From RGIG2134 sp964461115 (GTDB lineage Bacteria; Cyanobacteriota; Vampirovibrionia; Gastranaerophilales; Gastranaerophilaceae), in the NCBI GenBank assembly GCA_964461115.1, contig CAYWSX010000003.1:62001-126000 (forward strand): a stretch of 64,000 nt of DNA, written 5' to 3'. The position numbers and the translations under genes were made by a program. The number at the start of each line of letters is the position of its first letter. Position 1 is the stretch's first letter. Shown here in pieces: positions 17,537-25,843 of the stretch. The notes beneath the pieces are model-generated. The model searched no databases. It was not told the DNA's origin and saw only the letters and a program-made list of their open reading frames with translations.

Positions 17537-17787
17537 TTACAATTATTAAAAAATAAAAACCTTATCCTGCACAGAAAACATTGTGGAATGTAAAAATTTT
17601 ATAAAAGTTTGTAAAATTATATAAAAAATAGTGTATATTAGATAACAGCCAAAAAATACATCAGTGATACAAATAATCTGTAGAATCCACTGTCAAATGT
17701 AAAAATTACTTAATAAATTAACATTTTTGAGCAATTTTTTACATTGAGAGAGTTAAATTATACGGGTACAAATAACTAGTGTGAAAC

Positions 17788-18381
17788 ATGTCAATCAGCA
17801 TTAATAACAGACCATCTTTTGGTGCAGTCGCATACAAAGGCCCTCTTTTTGAGCGTCTAATGTGCAAGCTGCCATACCGCGAAGTCTCAGGCTCCGCGTT
17901 TTCACGTTGGTGCAAATATGCTAACAACAATCTTTCATCCCCCGAACAAAGGCTGATTCTTGGCGCTACCGCACTATTCTCCCAACCTTTTATTGATTTA
18001 AACAACACGAGAGTCAGCGAAGAAACACGACTGATGTCATTTTCACGCACCCTAGCTAAAATCATTGTAGGAACAGCCGTCGGAGTCCTTGTCCGAAAAG
18101 GCTGCATTAAAGCAACCGAAAAATATCTAAAAATAGACAAAATATATTCCGCAGGCGATAATTTAATCAACGCAATCCCAAAAAGGAAATCTATTTTGTG
18201 CCCCAACATAATAGAGAAATACAATGAGGCAGATCATAAAAAATATATTAACTCGATAGGCACGCTAATGGGGATATTTGTGTCCCTGTTCACAAACTTC
18301 CTGATTGACGCACCGCTCACGCAAATCATGACAAACGCCGTTTACAAAAGGGTGAAAGGAGTCTCAAATGAAGATTCCTAA
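17788..18381 (+). CDS. Hypothetical membrane protein with N-terminal PSFG motif
   Basis: A 197-residue protein of no recognised family. It starts MSISINNRPSFGAVAYKG, with the recurring N-terminal Phe-Gly motif at residues 9-12. Two hydrophobic stretches (about 92-108 and 157-178) suggest membrane insertion. It overlaps the next gene by 14 bases, so the two are co-translated. No Shine-Dalgarno sequence is evident. The topology is similar in character to the next protein, and the two may form one complex; that is inference. Confidence 0.65.
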   Translation: MSISINNRPSFGAVAYKGPLFERLMCKLPYREVSGSAFSRWCKYANNNLSSPEQRLILGATALFSQPFIDLNNTRVSEETRLMSFSRTLAKIIVGTAVGVLVRKGCIKATEKYLKIDKIYSAGDNLINAIPKRKSILCPNIIEKYNEADHKKYINSIGTLMGIFVSLFTNFLIDAPLTQIMTNAVYKRVKGVSNEDS

Positions 18382-19015
18382 GATTCCAACTATAGTAGAA
18401 ATGAAAAATAAAGTTTACCGCAAACTGTCAAAAAACCCGGGCACAATGCTCATGCACACGGGAGCTATCGGCTGGGCTGCAAGCTCTGCTGCACAAATTA
18501 CAGGTATGGCTTTCAACGACAAAATCGACGAAAACAAGAAAAAATTTCTTATACCTCAAGAATGCGCCGATGCTGCCGGCAACATTGTCTTGTACTATAT
18601 TTTAACAACTATTAGTAAAAAATTTGCCGAAGGGCTTTTTGACTACGGACGCGTGAGACTTGAAAAGGTCAGCAACGTCATAAAAAATATGGCTGAAAAA
18701 GAAGGTATAACCGAAGCAGCTGTGTTCAAAGAATCAAAATCTATTCCTAACCTGTTGAATGATGTTATCAAGGACAGTAAGTTAAGTGAACATTTCTTCA
18801 AATACAGAAACGGCGCTTCCGTTATTGCAACACTTGCTGCAAGTGTCATTTCCTGCAACATCCTAACCCCGTACTTTAGAAATTACATGGGCGCAAAAGC
18901 TCAGAAAAAAGCAGCAGAACGTGCTACTCAAGCAAAAATAGAGATTTTCGCAATGGAAAGCAAATTTAACTCAAATGAACCGCAGAAAAACGCATTTAAA
19001 AACTTCTTTGTATAA
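18368..19015 (+). CDS. Hypothetical membrane protein, partner of the preceding gene
   Basis: A 215-residue protein with no recognised family. Hydrophobic segments occur around residues 29-50 (HTGAIGWAASSAAQITGM), 72-85 and 147-170, separated by lysine-rich helices, and the C-terminal part is an Ala/Lys-rich helix. AAAGGAG lies just before ATG 18368, inside the end of the upstream gene. The overlap and matched topology imply a joint function at the membrane. Confidence 0.65.
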   Translation: MKIPKIPTIVEMKNKVYRKLSKNPGTMLMHTGAIGWAASSAAQITGMAFNDKIDENKKKFLIPQECADAAGNIVLYYILTTISKKFAEGLFDYGRVRLEKVSNVIKNMAEKEGITEAAVFKESKSIPNLLNDVIKDSKLSEHFFKYRNGASVIATLAASVISCNILTPYFRNYMGAKAQKKAAERATQAKIEIFAMESKFNSNEPQKNAFKNFFV

Positions 19016-19020
19016 AAACT

Positions 19021-19049
19021 TTGACACACTACCAACTGTACCCTACAAT
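19021..19049 (+). promoter_or_regulatory. Sigma70-type promoter abutting the start codon
   Basis: TTGACA (19021-19026) and TACAAT (19044-19049) are 17 bases apart. The -10 box ends six bases before ATG 19056, so transcription should begin at the A of the start codon. There is no Shine-Dalgarno sequence. Confidence 0.75.
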
Positions 19050-19055
19050 TAAATA

Positions 19056-20459
19056 ATGAAGAAAGTATTCCTTGTATACCCGCCGTCACCCGTGATGAAC
19101 AGAGAGGACAGATGTCAACAGCCCGTAAAAGAGCTTCTGACAATCCCGCCGCTGCCGCCGACAGACCTGATGTATTTGGGCGCGATTGCGCTTGAGTGCG
19201 GACTTAGGGTCAAAATCAAGGATTACAGTATCCACAATGAAAATTTACAGGATTTTGAAGCGGATATCGCAGAATTTAAGCCTGACTTTATTTTAGTGAA
19301 CGCCGCAACTCCAACACTGGAGAGCGATTTATCAATATTTGCAAAAGCAAAAGAGATTTTGCCTAGTGTCGTGACAATAGCGAAGGGAGCTTATTTTTTG
19401 CTCAATAATACAGCGGTTCTCGACGAATATCCCGCTTTAGACTTAATTATCAGGGGCGAAGCTGAATACACTTTCAAAGATATTGTCGAAGGCAAGCCTT
19501 ATAGCGAAATTTTAGGGCTGACATACCGCGAAAACGACACAGCAAAGAATAATGTCACCCGCCCGTTTATCGAAAATCTCGACGAATTGCCTTTCCCTGC
19601 ACGGGATTTGGTCGATATGGAAATCTACCGCCGCCCCGACAACAATAAAAAACAAGCGGTAATAAAAGTCTCAAGAGGCTGCCCGTTTCACTGCTTTTTC
19701 TGTCTGGCGACACCCGTTTCGGGTAAAAAAGTCCGCATGCGCTCAATCAACAACATAATCGCCGAAATCAAAGAGTGCAAAGAAAAATACGGCGTGGAAA
19801 ACTTCCTTTTCTGGTCAGATATTTTTGACTTAGACAGGGCTTGGACGGTCGAGCTTTGCGAACGCATAATCACCGAAAAACTTAATATTACGTGGTCTTC
19901 AAACACACGAGCAGACACAGCCGACTTCGAACTTGCAAAAATCATGTACAAATCAGGCTGCCGTCTGGTATCTATCGGAGTAGAATCAGGCTCTCAGTAC
20001 ATGCTGGACAAAATGGGAAAAAAAACCAATCTGGAGCAAATCAGAACAACTGTAAAAGCCTTCCAAAAAGCCGGCATTAAGGTCTATAACTACTTTGTGC
20101 TGGGGCTTCCGTGGGAAACCGAGGAAACCGCTCAAGAAACTATAAAATTCGCTATCGAACTCGACAGCAATTACGCAAATTTCTATACTGCAACTGTTTT
20201 TCCGGGAGCGCGATTCTGGGATTACGCGGTCGAGAACAATCTGCTTGACGATACAGAACGCTACAAGAGCGCATACTACTACCCGAGCGTAAAAACACAT
20301 CATTTATCCAAAGATCGCGTTTTTGAGCTTCACAAGGAGGCTGTTCGGCGTTTTTATCTTCGTCCGCGATTTATTTTGAAGACGCTATTTTCAATCCGCT
20401 CACTTCAAGAGCTTAAAAACTATACTATGGCAGGCTTGGGACTGCTGTTTAAACGATAG
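19056..20459 (+). CDS. Radical SAM enzyme with N-terminal B12-binding-like domain
   Basis: The 467-residue protein has an N-terminal domain (about 1-150) of the cobalamin-binding type seen in the B12-dependent radical SAM class, then the iron-sulfur motif CPFHCFFC (Cys209, 213, 216), a TIM-barrel with 'VSIGVESGS' and a C-terminal helical tail. Substrates of this large class include lipids, hopanoids, tetrapyrroles and peptides; the sequence alone does not say which. No clear DxHxxG cobalamin motif is seen, as in many class members. The next gene downstream is a tiny pilin-like frame. The mRNA is probably leaderless. Confidence 0.85.
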   Translation: MKKVFLVYPPSPVMNREDRCQQPVKELLTIPPLPPTDLMYLGAIALECGLRVKIKDYSIHNENLQDFEADIAEFKPDFILVNAATPTLESDLSIFAKAKEILPSVVTIAKGAYFLLNNTAVLDEYPALDLIIRGEAEYTFKDIVEGKPYSEILGLTYRENDTAKNNVTRPFIENLDELPFPARDLVDMEIYRRPDNNKKQAVIKVSRGCPFHCFFCLATPVSGKKVRMRSINNIIAEIKECKEKYGVENFLFWSDIFDLDRAWTVELCERIITEKLNITWSSNTRADTADFELAKIMYKSGCRLVSIGVESGSQYMLDKMGKKTNLEQIRTTVKAFQKAGIKVYNYFVLGLPWETEETAQETIKFAIELDSNYANFYTATVFPGARFWDYAVENNLLDDTERYKSAYYYPSVKTHHLSKDRVFELHKEAVRRFYLRPRFILKTLFSIRSLQELKNYTMAGLGLLFKR

Positions 20460-20467
20460 TTTGTTGG

Positions 20468-20476
20468 TGGTAAAAT
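20468..20476 (+). promoter_or_regulatory. Extended -10 element abutting a start codon
   Basis: TGGTAAAAT fits an extended -10 box and ends six bases before ATG 20483, predicting transcription from the start codon itself. Confidence 0.5.
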
Positions 20477-20482
20477 TCAGAC

Positions 20483-20659
20483 ATGAGAAAAAAATCTCAG
20501 GGATTAATCGAATATATTATGGTTTTTATCTTTGCGGCGATTGTAATGTACGCGTTTGCGATGAGAATTGACCTCAAAAAAATCAAAAATTTCGCAATCT
20601 TCGGCATAAAAAAACCCAACGCTGAAACCAAAATCACCATCCCGCCAATGACAGACTGA
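20483..20659 (+). CDS. Small Flp/TadE-like pilin candidate (58 aa)
   Basis: A 58-residue frame starts MRKKSQGLIEYIMVFIFAAI: a basic leader, then GLIEY and a hydrophobic helix of about 19 residues. The G-x-x-E-Y arrangement resembles Flp-type (type IVb) prepilins and TadE-like proteins, which are cut before the hydrophobic helix. The tail is polar and ends PPMTD. No tad secretion genes are in the window, so this is an orphan candidate. It sits between a radical SAM gene and two dehydrogenase genes. Confidence 0.5.
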   Translation: MRKKSQGLIEYIMVFIFAAIVMYAFAMRIDLKKIKNFAIFGIKKPNAETKITIPPMTD

Positions 20660-20675
20660 AAAAGAGAAAATTCAA

Positions 20676-21683
20676 ATGAAAGCTGCAGTAATAGAAAATA
20701 ATAAAATCGTAACACGAGAAGTTGAAAAACCGTACCTAAAAGACAAAGGTGCTCTGATAAAAGTATACGGCTGCGGACTTTGCGGGTCTGACATAGTGAA
20801 ATTTGAACATAAAATCTCTAAAGACGGTACAATTTTAGGGCACGAAATCGTCGGCGAAATCGTTGAAATAAACACAGACACAAACTTCAAAATTGGCGAC
20901 AAAATCGTCATGGGGCACCACTATCCTTGCTTTGAATGCGTTTATTGCAATGGCGGAAACTACTCCATGTGCAAAACATTTAAAGACTCAAACATAAAAC
21001 CCGGCGGGTTTGCGGAATATATTATCGCGGACGAAAATCACCTCAAAAACACTGTATTTAAGGCACCTGAAAACCTTGACGACCACGAATTATCATTCAC
21101 AGAGCCTCTTTCTTGCTGTATCCGCGCCGTTCGCAGGGCAACTTTAAAACCGGCTTCTAAAGTTCTCGTCATAGGGCTCGGCTCTATCGGATTCCTCATG
21201 GGGCAAGCACTAAAAGCATACGGGCATAAGGTTATCGGCACAGACTTGTCTCAAGCTCGTTTGGATTTGGCTCTTGCAAACGGTTTTGCCTACATTGTAA
21301 AATCCGGCGACGCAGACGCAACAGCCGCCGACATAAAAGGGCTTGCCCAAGCGGAAGGCGTAGACGCGGTCTTTATGACCTCAGGTTCAGACAAAACTTT
21401 CGACCTTTGCCTCAAAAGCGTCAGAAACGGCGGCACAATACTGATTTTCTCATCCGTTCCGACCGAAAACGGTTTCAAAAATAACGATATTTACTACCGC
21501 GAACTAAAAATCCTCGGAAGCTACTCCCCTGCGCCTAAAGACATCGCGCAATCGGTGGAATTTCTCGGCAGCGGAAAGGTTAAAGTGAAAGATATTACCG
21601 TTGAATACCCTCTTGAGGGCGTCCAACAGGCGATAGAAGATACATTGGGACACAAAATTTTTAAGGCGTATATAAAATTATGA
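20676..21683 (+). CDS. Zinc-dependent medium-chain alcohol dehydrogenase 1
   Basis: The 335-residue enzyme has the catalytic zinc ligands in CGSD (Cys36) and GHE (His56, Glu57), structural zinc cysteines 85, 88, 91 and 99, and an NAD(P)-binding fold with 'VLVIGLGSIGFLMGQ'. It belongs to the sorbitol/threonine dehydrogenase branch; the natural substrate is probably a polyol, sugar phosphate or amino alcohol but is not readable. AGAGAAAA lies just upstream. It overlaps the next gene through ATGA, so the two dehydrogenases are made together. Confidence 0.85.
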   Translation: MKAAVIENNKIVTREVEKPYLKDKGALIKVYGCGLCGSDIVKFEHKISKDGTILGHEIVGEIVEINTDTNFKIGDKIVMGHHYPCFECVYCNGGNYSMCKTFKDSNIKPGGFAEYIIADENHLKNTVFKAPENLDDHELSFTEPLSCCIRAVRRATLKPASKVLVIGLGSIGFLMGQALKAYGHKVIGTDLSQARLDLALANGFAYIVKSGDADATAADIKGLAQAEGVDAVFMTSGSDKTFDLCLKSVRNGGTILIFSSVPTENGFKNNDIYYRELKILGSYSPAPKDIAQSVEFLGSGKVKVKDITVEYPLEGVQQAIEDTLGHKIFKAYIKL

Positions 21684-22726
21684 AAATGAAAGCAATTCAA
21701 TACCACGGAATCGGCGACATTCGCTGCGAAGAGGTCGAAATCAAAGAACCGAAAGCAGGCGAAGTCCTCGTAAAAATCAAAGCCGCACTCACCTGCGGAA
21801 CCGACCTAAAAACCTACCGCCGCGGACATCCCGTACTTATCAAAAGTATCCCGTCAGGATTCGGGCATGAGTTTTCAGGCGTCGTAGAGCAAGTCGGCTC
21901 AGGTGTCACTGAATTCAAAGCAGGCGACAGGGTTGTTGCCGCCAACTCAGCACCTTGCGAAAAATGCTTTTTCTGTCGAAATGAACAGTATAATTTGTGC
22001 GAAAACCTGGAATTTTTAAACGGTGCCTATGCGGAGTACATAACTGTTCCAAAGCGCATAGTCGAAAAAAATCTTGTTAAAATCCCTAACAATCTGCCGT
22101 TCGAACTTGCTGCTTTTGCGGAGCCGCTCGCAAACGTAGTGCACGGAGCGGAAAGAACCGAAATCAAACCGGGAGATGTTGTAGGCATAACGGGTACAGG
22201 GTCTATCGGGCTTATGTTTGCGTGTCTGGCGAAACTCAAAGGTGCAAAAGTCATTGTGGCAGGGCGTAATCCGGAAAAGCTAAAAATGGCGCAGGATTTC
22301 GGCGGTGCAGACGAGGTTATCGACCTTAAAAAATACCCCAACCCCGAAAAAATCTTCAAATCATTCTCCAGAGAAGGAAAAGGGCTGGACGTTGCAGTAG
22401 AATGCGTCGGTCTGCCTGAAATCTGGGAAATGATGTTAAAATGTGTTCGTAAAGGCGGCACGGTTCACTTTTTTGGCGGGTGCAAATCCGGCTCAACCGT
22501 TAACCTCGACACAACACAGCTTCACTATGGAGACATCAAGATTTTGAGCGTGTTTCACCATACACCAAAATATTTTAGAATGGCGCTCGACCTGATAGCA
22601 GCCGGGCACATTGACGTTGTAAAATTAATCGGAAAACGCCTTCCTCTGGAGCACGCACAAGAAGCACTGGAGATTCACGAACGCGGAGAGGCCGTGAAGG
22701 TACTTTTGACGCCACAAGCAGATTAG
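21680..22726 (+). CDS. Zinc-dependent medium-chain alcohol dehydrogenase 2
   Basis: The 348-residue paralog has Cys39 in CGTD, His63-Glu64 in GHE, structural cysteines 93, 96, 99 and 107, and the coenzyme motif 'VVGITGTGSIGLMFA'. It is co-translated with the preceding enzyme (ATGA overlap); a second in-frame ATG lies at 21686. Two adjacent dehydrogenases suggest successive oxidation or reduction steps of one polyol or sugar, but no transporter or kinase is next to them. Substrate not assigned. Confidence 0.85.
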   Translation: MKMKAIQYHGIGDIRCEEVEIKEPKAGEVLVKIKAALTCGTDLKTYRRGHPVLIKSIPSGFGHEFSGVVEQVGSGVTEFKAGDRVVAANSAPCEKCFFCRNEQYNLCENLEFLNGAYAEYITVPKRIVEKNLVKIPNNLPFELAAFAEPLANVVHGAERTEIKPGDVVGITGTGSIGLMFACLAKLKGAKVIVAGRNPEKLKMAQDFGGADEVIDLKKYPNPEKIFKSFSREGKGLDVAVECVGLPEIWEMMLKCVRKGGTVHFFGGCKSGSTVNLDTTQLHYGDIKILSVFHHTPKYFRMALDLIAAGHIDVVKLIGKRLPLEHAQEALEIHERGEAVKVLLTPQAD

Positions 22727-22751
22727 TGTCGACCTTGTTTTGATGTAATGC

Positions 22752-22793
22752 GGATTCTTCAATCGTCCTTCAGGCTCAATCAGAATGACGGAA
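22752..22793. repeat. Intergenic REP-like repeat, half element
   Basis: Contains GGATTCTTC ... CAGAATGACGG, the same pieces that form the hairpin at 24011-24087. Probably a degraded or half copy between two convergent genes. Confidence 0.55.
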
Positions 22794-22797
22794 AGTT

Positions 22798-23952
22798 TTA
22801 ATTCTTACACAACAATTTTTCAATCATCGAACGGGCTCTGGCACGAATTTGCTCATCTAATTCAATGACAGCCTGCAAGTCAGGCTTTTCAAGAGGAACA
22901 TGTTCGTCCAAAAGTTCTGAAACTATCGAAATTATATCCGTAATACGAATTTTCTCGTCCAAAAACGCCATTACAGCCTCTTCATTTGCCGCATTAAGCA
23001 CTGTCGGGAAGGTTTTGCCTTTTTTGCCAGCCTCAAAAGCCAAATGAAGCGCAGGGAATTTCTCTAAATCAGGCGCCTCAAAGCAGAGTTGCGCGGCTTT
23101 CACAAAATCAAAGCTGTCAGTCTTTACACCCTCGACTCGCTCAGGATAAGTCAGCGCATACTGAATAGGGATGTGCATACTCGGCATACCGAGCTGCGCA
23201 ATCACACTTCCGTCCTTGAATTCAACCGCACTGTGAATAATACTCTGAGGATGAATAACGACTTTTATATCCTCGTAAGCTGTGCCAAATAAATGGTGCG
23301 CTTCAATAACCTCAAGCCCTTTATTCATAAGAGTTGCAGAATCCACGGTGATTTTTCGCCCCATATTCCATTGCGGATGATTTAGCGCCTCGCGCGCAGT
23401 AGCATTCTTGATTTCGTCAGCCGATTTATTTCTAAAAGGGCCGCCTGATGCTGTAATTATAAGCTTGTAGGCTTCTTTCCCGTCCAAACACTGAAAAACA
23501 GCACTATGCTCGCTATCTACGGGAAGAATTTTTACCCCGTGCTCTTTTGCAAGCGGCATGACTATATCGCCAGCCATAACAAGCGTTTCCTTATTTGCAA
23601 GCGCAATGTCTTTTTTATTTTTTATCGCTTTTATGGTCGGCTTCAATCCGATTTTACCCGAAACAGCAACCAAAACCATGTCAATATCACAGTCTGACGC
23701 AAGATAATCAAGCCCATCGTCGCCATAAACAAACTCTATGCCCGAAAACTCATTGGAAAGTTCAAACGCATCAGATTCTGAACGCACGCACACTTTTACA
23801 GGAGAAAAAGCCTTAATTTGCTCTTTCAAAAGCGTAATGTTTCCACCCGCGGAAAGCGATACTATTTTTATCTGTTCGGGTATTTTCGCTATGACTTCAA
23901 GCGCCTGCGTGCCGATTGAGCCTGTCGAACCCAGTAATGCAATTTTCTTCAT
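22798..23952 (-). CDS. dxr: 1-deoxy-D-xylulose-5-phosphate reductoisomerase
   Basis: Dxr makes 2-C-methyl-D-erythritol 4-phosphate, the first committed step of the MEP isoprenoid pathway. The 384-residue protein starts with the NADPH motif GSTGSIG (8-14) and has LANKETLVMAG, 'DSEHSAVFQCL', 'ASGGPFRN' and 'NHPQWNMGRKITVDSATLMNKG' split over the active site. The length is normal. The promoter TTGAAC-16-TATAAT ends seven bases from the ATG; AAGG lies in that gap. Its product feeds the prenyl synthase at 52190. Confidence 0.97.
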   Translation of the reverse strand: MKKIALLGSTGSIGTQALEVIAKIPEQIKIVSLSAGGNITLLKEQIKAFSPVKVCVRSESDAFELSNEFSGIEFVYGDDGLDYLASDCDIDMVLVAVSGKIGLKPTIKAIKNKKDIALANKETLVMAGDIVMPLAKEHGVKILPVDSEHSAVFQCLDGKEAYKLIITASGGPFRNKSADEIKNATAREALNHPQWNMGRKITVDSATLMNKGLEVIEAHHLFGTAYEDIKVVIHPQSIIHSAVEFKDGSVIAQLGMPSMHIPIQYALTYPERVEGVKTDSFDFVKAAQLCFEAPDLEKFPALHLAFEAGKKGKTFPTVLNAANEEAVMAFLDEKIRITDIISIVSELLDEHVPLEKPDLQAVIELDEQIRARARSMIEKLLCKN

Positions 23953-23959
23953 GCCTTAA

Positions 23960-23987
23960 ATTATAGAACAAAAATTTCACCGTTCAA
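23960..23987 (-). promoter_or_regulatory. Promoter of dxr, abutting the start codon
   Basis: On the minus strand TTGAAC (23987-23982) and TATAAT (23965-23960) are 16 bases apart, and the -10 box is seven bases from the ATG. Confidence 0.65.
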
Positions 23988-24010
23988 CAAAAAGTATTCC
24001 CATCATAATC

Positions 24011-24087
24011 GTCATTCTGAGGCAGCGCCGAAGAATCTTAAAATCGTTATTCAAGATTCTTCAGTCACCCTGTTCCCTCAGAATGAC
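24011..24087. repeat. Intergenic REP-like hairpin repeat
   Basis: Perfect 12-bp terminal inverted repeat (GTCATTCTGAGG / CCTCAGAATGAC) with an inner inverted pair AAGAATCTT / AAGATTCTT. Same family as 22752 and 31016. It could also act as a terminator or mRNA stabiliser for the minus-strand gene upstream. Confidence 0.8.
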
Positions 24088-24107
24088 GCGGACACGATAG
24101 GTTTGTT

Positions 24108-24650
24108 TTACACTTCGCTCAAGTATTTATGACCGCCGGTGTAAATCGAAATCATTGAAATACCGCTGAAAAGCATGTTTACACCGATAAGAATACCGAT
24201 TATAAAAAGTGATGTTTGAGGCAGACCGAAAATAATCAGAAATGCCAGCAAAAACTGAACCAATGAGGCCAATATACCGACACCCCAATATTTAGTAATA
24301 CCACGATTTTGAATTGAAACAGAAAGGGTGTTTATACCGTCAATGATAAAATAAATACCTATAGCCATTGTGAGCATAAGAATGCTGAAAATCGGTCTGG
24401 CAGTCATATATACACCCGTCACAACCAAAAGCAGACCAAGAATCACCGATATCCACGGATTTTCAATTTCTTTTCGTAGAATGATTGAACTTACAAGTTT
24501 GTAAATCCCCGCAATAATCAATCCTATACTGATAAGCATAGCTACAGCAAAAGACATAAATTGCGGCACCAGCATAATCAACAAGCCGAGAACGGCAAGA
24601 AATATGCCCTCAATCAACAGCATGTTAAATAAACGTTTTGTGTTTTCCAT
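24108..24650 (-). CDS. DUF308 (HdeD-like) membrane protein
   Basis: The 180-residue protein is almost wholly hydrophobic, with about six transmembrane helices in three pairs, repeated around short Asn/Arg-Gly turns, as in HdeD/DUF308 proteins. HdeD is linked to acid resistance in enterobacteria, but the family function elsewhere is unknown. I chose ATG 24650 because AAGGAG lies nine bases upstream; longer frames to 24719 lack such a site. The gene stands alone. Confidence 0.75.
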   Translation of the reverse strand: MENTKRLFNMLLIEGIFLAVLGLLIMLVPQFMSFAVAMLISIGLIIAGIYKLVSSIILRKEIENPWISVILGLLLVVTGVYMTARPIFSILMLTMAIGIYFIIDGINTLSVSIQNRGITKYWGVGILASLVQFLLAFLIIFGLPQTSLFIIGILIGVNMLFSGISMISIYTGGHKYLSEV

Positions 24651-24829
24651 AATAAAACTCCTTATAATTTTCCCAGTTAAAAGCACCAGTTTGCAAAAAC
24701 ATACTAACATTCGTGCCAAAAAATAAATATTGCCGCGACAGGCAGTATTTCATCAGCAAAATATACCCCTCAGCACTAGCTTTATGTGGTATGATGAATT
24801 TAAAGATTAAGTTTGGAGTTTTAAAAAAT

Positions 24830-25843
24830 ATGCCGCGCGTTTCGGTAATAATGCCTGTATACAATGAAAATGAAGAATTTCTGAATGAAGCCGTCACGAG
24901 CATTTTAAATCAGACATTTAAGGATTTTGAGTTCATAATCATCAACGACGGCTCCACAAACAACACGGAAGAGGTCATACTGTCCTACAACGATCCTCGA
25001 ATTATCTATGTGAAAAACGAACAAAACTTGAAAATCATCAAAACGCTGAATAAAGGGCTAAAACTGGCAAAAGGCGAATACATTGCCAGAATGGACTCGG
25101 ACGATATCTGTGCACCACAAAAACTTCAACGGCAAGTAGAATTTTTGGACGCAAATCCCAATTTTTCACTTGCAGGCACACACGCCTCTTCAATCCCTCA
25201 AAAACTCCACTACGCATTGCCATCTGACAGCAAAACCGTAAAAACAATGGTTCGTTATTGCGCAAATTGCATAATTCACCCTGCGATTATGATGAGAAAA
25301 TCCGTATTGGATAAAAATAATCTTCAATATAACGAAAACTACCCGCATGCAGAGGATTTTAAGCTTTGGGTAGAACTTGCAAAAGACAACGAACTCACAA
25401 ATATTCCCGAAATACTTTTCCTCCACCGCCTCCACAAAAAAAGCATTTCCGCACAAAACGCAGCTCTTCAACAGTTGATTTCAGATAAAATTCTTTTTGA
25501 ATGCCTGGGAGAAGATTTCGATTTCTTCGACAAATCTTGCCTGCAGGCCGCTTTGAAGTATTTAAACGGAATCCCGCTGAATCTCAATGAAATAAGAGCA
25601 ATAGAAAGATTTTTCCTCAAACTTTTACCGATAATCACGCTAAACACCCAAGAAATTGTTCGCAAAACAATTTTAGAAAGATACAGAAGACTGTGGATAA
25701 ATATCCTCTCTTTAGGCGTTCCGAGCTTCGGATATTTTGTGACATTATATCTCAGTAAGCTCAACAAAAATCTAAATGTCGGGCAGGAAGTCAAATCACA
25801 GCTTGAAAAAGCTGTAAGAAAAAGAGGAAAAAGCATTGGCTAG
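24830..25843 (+). CDS. Family 2 glycosyltransferase
   Basis: The 337-residue enzyme starts with the GT-A fold signature RVSVIMPVYNENEEF, has 'FIIINDGSTNNT' and the metal-binding MDSDD (88-92), then 'HAEDFKLWVEL' in the acceptor half. The C-terminal ~80 residues are helical and basic. ATG 24830 is chosen because an extended -10 box (TGGTATGAT, to 24795) lies upstream and would start the mRNA after the alternative ATG at 24791. It is followed with overlap by a second glycosyltransferase, so both probably build one surface glycan. Sugar unknown. Confidence 0.88.
   Translation: MPRVSVIMPVYNENEEFLNEAVTSILNQTFKDFEFIIINDGSTNNTEEVILSYNDPRIIYVKNEQNLKIIKTLNKGLKLAKGEYIARMDSDDICAPQKLQRQVEFLDANPNFSLAGTHASSIPQKLHYALPSDSKTVKTMVRYCANCIIHPAIMMRKSVLDKNNLQYNENYPHAEDFKLWVELAKDNELTNIPEILFLHRLHKKSISAQNAALQQLISDKILFECLGEDFDFFDKSCLQAALKYLNGIPLNLNEIRAIERFFLKLLPIITLNTQEIVRKTILERYRRLWINILSLGVPSFGYFVTLYLSKLNKNLNVGQEVKSQLEKAVRKRGKSIG

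Noticed and set aside
23506..23816. Plus-strand open frames within dxr
   Set aside because: Antisense shadows without start signals; dxr is well supported by motifs.
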